Source: JALHVH01 sp964544265 (GTDB lineage Bacteria; Acidobacteriota; Aminicenantia; Aminicenantales; Saccharicenantaceae). From it: DNA of 17,237 nucleotides. The stretch spans positions 1 to 17,237 of the forward strand of contig CAZJBD010000036.1 in NCBI GenBank assembly GCA_964544265.1, written 5' to 3'. Shown here one piece after another: positions 13,844 through 17,237 of this stretch (its first letter is position 1; every line of letters starts with the position of its first letter). A program made the position numbers and the translations under genes. Under the pieces are notes generated by a model. That model made no database searches and was not told where the DNA came from. It was given only the letters and a program-made list of their open reading frames with translations.

Positions 13844-15136
13844 TTAGGGGTAGATCCGGTAAAGGAGCCTGGGAAAGGGGATAGTTTCTCGGATGTGCTT
13901 CGTCCCGCAGATCCAGGCTACCGTCCGTTCCACCCCCAGGCCAAAACCGGAGTGGGGGAAGGCCCCGTACTTTCTCAGATCGAGATACCACTCATAGGCC
14001 TCACGGGGCAGATTGTTCTCCTTGATCCGCCGTTCAAGGAGGGCGAGGTCGTGGATCCGCTGGCCGCCGCCGATGATCTCCCCGTACCCCTCTGAGGCCA
14101 GAAAGTCAACACCCAAGACCAAGTCCGGCCGGCCAGCGTCCGGCTGCATGTAAAAAGCCTTAATTTTGGCTGGAAAACGAGTGACGCAGACGGGGTCGGG
14201 AAAGATCTCTGAAATGATCGCCTCTTCGGGAGCTCCGAAGTCATCGCCCCATTCGATCGTGGAGCCTTTAGCCTTGAGCTTCGCAACGGCCTCATCGTAG
14301 GTCAGGCGTGGAAAGGGCTTTCGGATAGCCTCGAGACACTTTGTGTTTCGTTCGAGAACATCCAGGTCGTCCTTCCGTTTTTCCAGGACCCGTTGGATAA
14401 TGAAGAGGACGAGGTCCTCGCCGAGTTCCGTGATGTCCTCGAGGGTGGCGAAGGCAACCTCGGGCTCCACCATCCAGAATTCGATGAGGTGACGGCGGGT
14501 CTTGGATTTCTCGGCCCTGAAGGTCGGACCGAAACAGTAGACCTTGCCGAAAGCCGCCGCCGTGGCTTCGTTGTAGAGCTGCCCGCTCTGGCTGAGATAG
14601 GCCTTCTGGTCGAAGTATTGCGTTTCGAAAAGCGTCGTTGTCCCTTCGCAGGCACTCGGCGTCAAGATTGGCGTATCCATCAGGCGGAAACCGCGGCCGT
14701 CAAAGAAGTCGCGGATGGCCTTGACGACCTCCGCCCTGACCTGAAGGACGGCGTGCTGTTTCTGCGAACGCAACCACAGGTGCCTGTGTTCCATCAGGAA
14801 CGGGGTGCTGTGCTCCTTAAGGGCAATCGGATAATCTTGGGCCAACTGAAGAACTTCGATATCGTGGATGGTGAGCTCATGGCCTCCCGGAGCCCGTTTG
14901 TCCTCCCGGACATGCCCCCGGACGATAACCGAAGACTCCTGGGTCAGGGAATCGAAGGTCCGGAACAAGGGGTGTTCCTTTTTTTCCGAAAAAATCGTCG
15001 CCTGGATGATCCCCGTTCCGTCTCGGATGAGGAGGAACCGGACCTTGCCGCTCGAGCGCTTGTTGTAAACCCAGCCGCGGACCTCGATATCCTGGTTCCT
15101 GTAGCTGGCAATGTCCTCGATATAAATCCACTTCAT
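13844..15136 (-). CDS. asnS: Asparaginyl-tRNA synthetase (compact, ~430-residue form)
   Basis: A 430-residue class IIb synthetase. An OB-fold anticodon domain (about 17-98, with VRGWVYNKRSSGKVRFLLIRD) is followed by the catalytic core. Motif 1 lies near 141-161, motif 2 is FGPTFRAEKSKTRRHLIEFWMVEPE-like across 202-226, and motif 3 is GFGLGVERTVAWICG (397-411). SQSGQLYNEA (182-191) is the AsnRS pattern, where AspRS usually has SPQLYKQ. The start at 15136 (MKWIYIEDIA) is chosen because the OB fold begins at once; the open frame to 15295 is the acsE end read in another frame. There is no Shine-Dalgarno site, but a promoter-like element ends nine bases before the ATG. Confidence 0.95.
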   Translation of the reverse strand: MKWIYIEDIASYRNQDIEVRGWVYNKRSSGKVRFLLIRDGTGIIQATIFSEKKEHPLFRTFDSLTQESSVIVRGHVREDKRAPGGHELTIHDIEVLQLAQDYPIALKEHSTPFLMEHRHLWLRSQKQHAVLQVRAEVVKAIRDFFDGRGFRLMDTPILTPSACEGTTTLFETQYFDQKAYLSQSGQLYNEATAAAFGKVYCFGPTFRAEKSKTRRHLIEFWMVEPEVAFATLEDITELGEDLVLFIIQRVLEKRKDDLDVLERNTKCLEAIRKPFPRLTYDEAVAKLKAKGSTIEWGDDFGAPEEAIISEIFPDPVCVTRFPAKIKAFYMQPDAGRPDLVLGVDFLASEGYGEIIGGGQRIHDLALLERRIKENNLPREAYEWYLDLRKYGAFPHSGFGLGVERTVAWICGTKHIRETIPFPRLLYRIYP

Positions 15137-15145
15137 AATGTGGGA

Positions 15146-15174
15146 ATTATAGAGCTTTCGGACGCCTAAATCAA
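15146..15174 (-). promoter_or_regulatory. Internal promoter-like element immediately before asnS
   Basis: Minus-strand TTGATT (15174-15169), a 17-bp spacer and a perfect TATAAT (15151-15146). The -35 box contains the TGA stop of the acsE-like gene. Nine bases separate TATAAT from the asnS ATG, so transcription would begin about 2-4 bases before the start codon and give a nearly leaderless mRNA. This fits the missing ribosome binding site. Confidence 0.5.
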
Positions 15175-15959
15175 TTCTTGTCTCGGGCGAAACGGAGGTA
15201 TGACTTGAGGGAAGGATCGCGGCCCAAAAGGGCATCGGCAGCATTAAGCGAGGCCTGGAAGTCCTTGTCGGAAGGATCGCATATAGCCGCGTCAAGGCCC
15301 CGGCCCATGGCCAGAGTCAGAAGGGTTCGATTCATAAGGCCCCTGTGGGGAAGGCCGAAAGAAACGTTGCTCAATCCGGCGATGGTCTTGACTTCCGGAA
15401 GGGCCTCCTTGATGGATTCGAGAGAGTCGAGGAAGAGCTGGGCGGCTCCGTGATCGGCGGCGATGGGCCGGACGAGGGGATCAATGAAAATATCCTCAGG
15501 GGATACCCCCCGGCGGACCAGAAGCTCGACCATTTTCCTGGCAATATCCAAGGCCGCATCGGGGTCTTTGGGCAGCCCGCTCTCGTCCAAGCAAAGGGCA
15601 ATGACCCGAGGTTTGTACTCCCCGACCAAGGGCAGAAGACGTGCGATCCTGTCCTTTTCGGCCGTAAGCGAGTTGAGTATGGCCCGGCCTTTGTGGACCT
15701 TGAGCCCGGCTTCGATGGCCTCAGGATTGGGGCTGTCGATGGCCAGGGGACAGGAAGCCGCTTTTTGGAGCAGGGGAATGGCCCAGGATAGCGTCGGGAC
15801 CTCTTCCTTCATGAGGGCGGCCGCATTCAGGTCGATATAGTCCGCGCCGGCATTCTTCTGCCGGACGGCCTCCATGGTCAGAAAATCCCCATAACGCCTC
15901 TGCATGGCCTCCAGGACCGGGCGCCGCGTGGAATTCAGCCTCTCACCGATGATGATCAT
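15171..15959 (-). CDS. acsE: Methyltetrahydrofolate:corrinoid methyltransferase (AcsE/MeTr-like, pterin-binding TIM barrel)
   Basis: A 262-residue protein, the same length as Moorella thermoacetica MeTr. It resembles MeTr from MIIIGERLN onward. Pterin-binding residues fall at matching positions: Asp75 (AIDSPN), Asn96 (LNS) and Asp160 (IDPL), with Asn198 (LSNVS) one residue off the Moorella Asn199. The family moves the methyl group of methyltetrahydrofolate to a cobalamin protein, either the corrinoid Fe-S protein of the Wood-Ljungdahl pathway or a split methionine synthase. No corrinoid partner is in the window, so the two cannot be told apart. With metK and ahcY it would connect one-carbon supply to SAM. 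Its ATG overlaps the iscS stop by ATGA. Confidence 0.82.
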   Translation of the reverse strand: MIIIGERLNSTRRPVLEAMQRRYGDFLTMEAVRQKNAGADYIDLNAAALMKEEVPTLSWAIPLLQKAASCPLAIDSPNPEAIEAGLKVHKGRAILNSLTAEKDRIARLLPLVGEYKPRVIALCLDESGLPKDPDAALDIARKMVELLVRRGVSPEDIFIDPLVRPIAADHGAAQLFLDSLESIKEALPEVKTIAGLSNVSFGLPHRGLMNRTLLTLAMGRGLDAAICDPSDKDFQASLNAADALLGRDPSLKSYLRFARDKN

Positions 15960-17110
15960 GGCAACGGATCGAAAGCGGAGATCTTCCTCAATTTTTCAAC
16001 GATACCCGGAAGCTCATGGAGGACGGTATCTATATCCTTGTCGGTGGTGAACCTGCCCAATGACATGCGGATGCACGATCTTGCGATCTCAGGCTTAAGC
16101 CCGATGGCCAGGAGCACATGAGACGCCTCATCGGAATCCTCGCTGCAAGCCGAACCGGTGGATACGTAGATATCCTTGGTGGCCAGGGCCAGGAGGATCG
16201 CCTCGGCTTCAAGACCGGGAAAAGCGAAATTGAGCGTGCTCTTGACACGTCTTTCGGGGTGCCCGTTGAATTTAACTTTGGGAATCCTCTCCTCAATCCC
16301 CGCCTTGAGCCTGGAGGCGAGCTTCTCGATTCGGTCCTTATCCTTTTTCCACTGTTCGGCAAGGATGCGCACGGCCTCGCCGAACCCGACTATGCCGGAG
16401 GTGTTTTCGGTCCCTGCCCTTAGGCCCTTCTCCTGGTGACCGCCGTGGAGGAATGGCCGGATGTTAGTCCCCCTGCGAATGTACAGGGCCCCGATCCCCT
16501 TGGGTCCGTAAACTTTGTGGGCCGAGACCGTCAGCAGGTCCACGCCGAGCTTGTCCGGGTTGACCTCGATTTTGCCGAACGTCTGGACCGCATCGGTATG
16601 GACGAGCACCCCCTTGTCATGGGCGATCCGGACGACGTCCTCAATGGGCTGGACGGTCCCGATTTCATTGTTGGCATGCATAATGGAAACGAGGGCCGTC
16701 CGGGGAGTAACCGCTTCCCTGAGGAAATCCAAGTCGATGAGGCCCGTCCCGTCTACGGGAACGTAGCTGATCTTGATATCTTTTTTTTCGAGGTATTTTG
16801 CCGTTTCCAGAATGGCCGGATGTTCAATGGTCGAAGTGATGATCTCGTTTTTATCCGGATTCGCGTCCAGGACACCGTTCAGCGCGAAATTATCGGCTTC
16901 CGTGCCCGACCCCGTGAACGTGATTTCGGACCGATGCGCTCCCAGGAGTCCGGCCACCGCCTCCCGGCTTTCCGTTACGATCTCCTTGGCCTTGCGGCCG
17001 ATAGGGTAGAGGGATGAGGGGTTCCCGAAATGTTCCTTGAGGAAGGCGGCCATTTTTTCGGCCACCCGGGGGTCCAGCGGAGTTGTCGCATTATTGTCCA
17101 GGTAAACCAT
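15956..17110 (-). CDS. iscS: Cysteine desulfurase, NifS/IscS family (class I)
   Basis: A 384-residue PLP enzyme. It takes sulfur from cysteine, giving alanine and a persulfide used for Fe-S clusters and thio-modifications. MVYLDNNATTP starts the protein. His97 (IEHPA), Asp173 (HTDAVQ) and the PLP lysine Lys199 (SAHKVYGPKG) are in place. The catalytic Cys322 sits in STGSACS, the long mobile-loop pattern of class I. The length fits NifS or IscS; the two cannot be separated here. The ATG at 17110 has GGTGA about six bases upstream. It is the first gene of the minus-strand operon and overlaps the acsE-like start by 4 bp. Confidence 0.95.
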   Translation of the reverse strand: MVYLDNNATTPLDPRVAEKMAAFLKEHFGNPSSLYPIGRKAKEIVTESREAVAGLLGAHRSEITFTGSGTEADNFALNGVLDANPDKNEIITSTIEHPAILETAKYLEKKDIKISYVPVDGTGLIDLDFLREAVTPRTALVSIMHANNEIGTVQPIEDVVRIAHDKGVLVHTDAVQTFGKIEVNPDKLGVDLLTVSAHKVYGPKGIGALYIRRGTNIRPFLHGGHQEKGLRAGTENTSGIVGFGEAVRILAEQWKKDKDRIEKLASRLKAGIEERIPKVKFNGHPERRVKSTLNFAFPGLEAEAILLALATKDIYVSTGSACSEDSDEASHVLLAIGLKPEIARSCIRMSLGRFTTDKDIDTVLHELPGIVEKLRKISAFDPLP

Positions 17111-17154
17111 CGATCTTCACCGGTTCTTTCGTTTCGTGATCGAATCGCCTTTTT

Positions 17155-17183
17155 ATTATACTCCTCTTGATCCCTTCCGTTAA
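17155..17183 (-). promoter_or_regulatory. Probable sigma-70 promoter of the iscS-TPR operon
   Basis: Minus-strand TTAACG (17183-17178), a 17-bp spacer and a perfect TATAAT (17160-17155). The predicted start near 17148 gives a leader of about 38 nt. No palindrome of the IscR type is evident around it. The remaining bases to 17237 hold no gene that I can recognise. Confidence 0.6.
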
Positions 17184-17237
17184 GAGCATTGAATCATCTA
17201 AGCTCCGGTTTTGTCGCCGATTCTCGTAATCCGGTCA

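Noticed and set aside
14393..15169. A 258-codon plus-strand frame opposite asnS
   Set aside because: It is a shadow of asnS, with no domain and no ribosome binding site.
15137..15295. N-terminal extension of the asnS frame
   Set aside because: It reads the acsE 3' end in another frame. The OB-fold domain starts directly at the ATG at 15136, and the resulting length is typical of compact AsnRS.
1..17237. tRNA or rRNA genes, CRISPR arrays, insertion sequences, integrases, toxin-antitoxin or defence genes
   Set aside because: None was seen. All clear reading frames are metabolic or housekeeping genes, and no regular repeat-spacer pattern or terminal inverted repeats stood out.

Overview
This looks like a chromosomal segment of a bacterium. 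Two convergent blocks of housekeeping genes meet tail to tail at about 7840. The phospholipid genes (plsY, gpsA, pgpA) and rimO point to Bacteria. The methyltetrahydrofolate:corrinoid methyltransferase, the EncFtn-type ferritin-like protein and the Fe-S genes suggest an anaerobe or a microaerobic lineage. DNA is moderately GC-rich. I cannot name the phylum; an Aminicenantes/Acidobacteria-like or deltaproteobacterial-like anaerobe is a guess from gene content only.

Plus strand, 1-7840. A cholesterol-oxidase-like GMC oxidoreductase enters from the left edge and lacks its N-terminus. A 247-bp gap follows, holding a possible terminator, several perfect palindromes and a strongly structured leader. 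Then come a 94-aa encapsulated-ferritin-like protein, an exported metallo-beta-lactamase-fold hydrolase (after a 9-bp hairpin next to its ribosome binding site), an isoprenylcysteine-methyltransferase-family membrane protein, a NifU/IscU-type scaffold and a zinc alcohol dehydrogenase. A good promoter precedes metK, followed by ahcY. These two make S-adenosylmethionine and remove S-adenosylhomocysteine.

Minus strand, 17110 down to 7837. One run of ten genes: iscS, acsE-like, asnS, rimO, pgpA, cinA, thpR, plsY, gpsA and a TPR protein. A TTAACG-17-TATAAT promoter lies upstream of iscS. Five consecutive junctions (rimO/pgpA/cinA/thpR/plsY/gpsA), plus iscS/acsE, are 4-bp ATGA overlaps. A second promoter-like element (TTGATT-17-TATAAT) ends nine bases before the asnS start, so asnS may also be made from an almost leaderless transcript. 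The operon groups phospholipid synthesis (gpsA, plsY, pgpA), translation and RNA functions (asnS, rimO, thpR), sulfur supply (iscS, whose product feeds Fe-S enzymes such as RimO) and one-carbon transfer (acsE-like).

The two blocks meet with overlapping stop codons, inside a perfect 9-bp inverted repeat that could fold in both transcripts. No intergenic stretch exceeds 300 bases. I saw no tRNA, rRNA, CRISPR array, insertion sequence or prophage gene. I did not find a clear new multi-gene system. The best candidates for something undescribed are the structured leader of the orphan ferritin-like gene and the near-leaderless internal asnS promoter.
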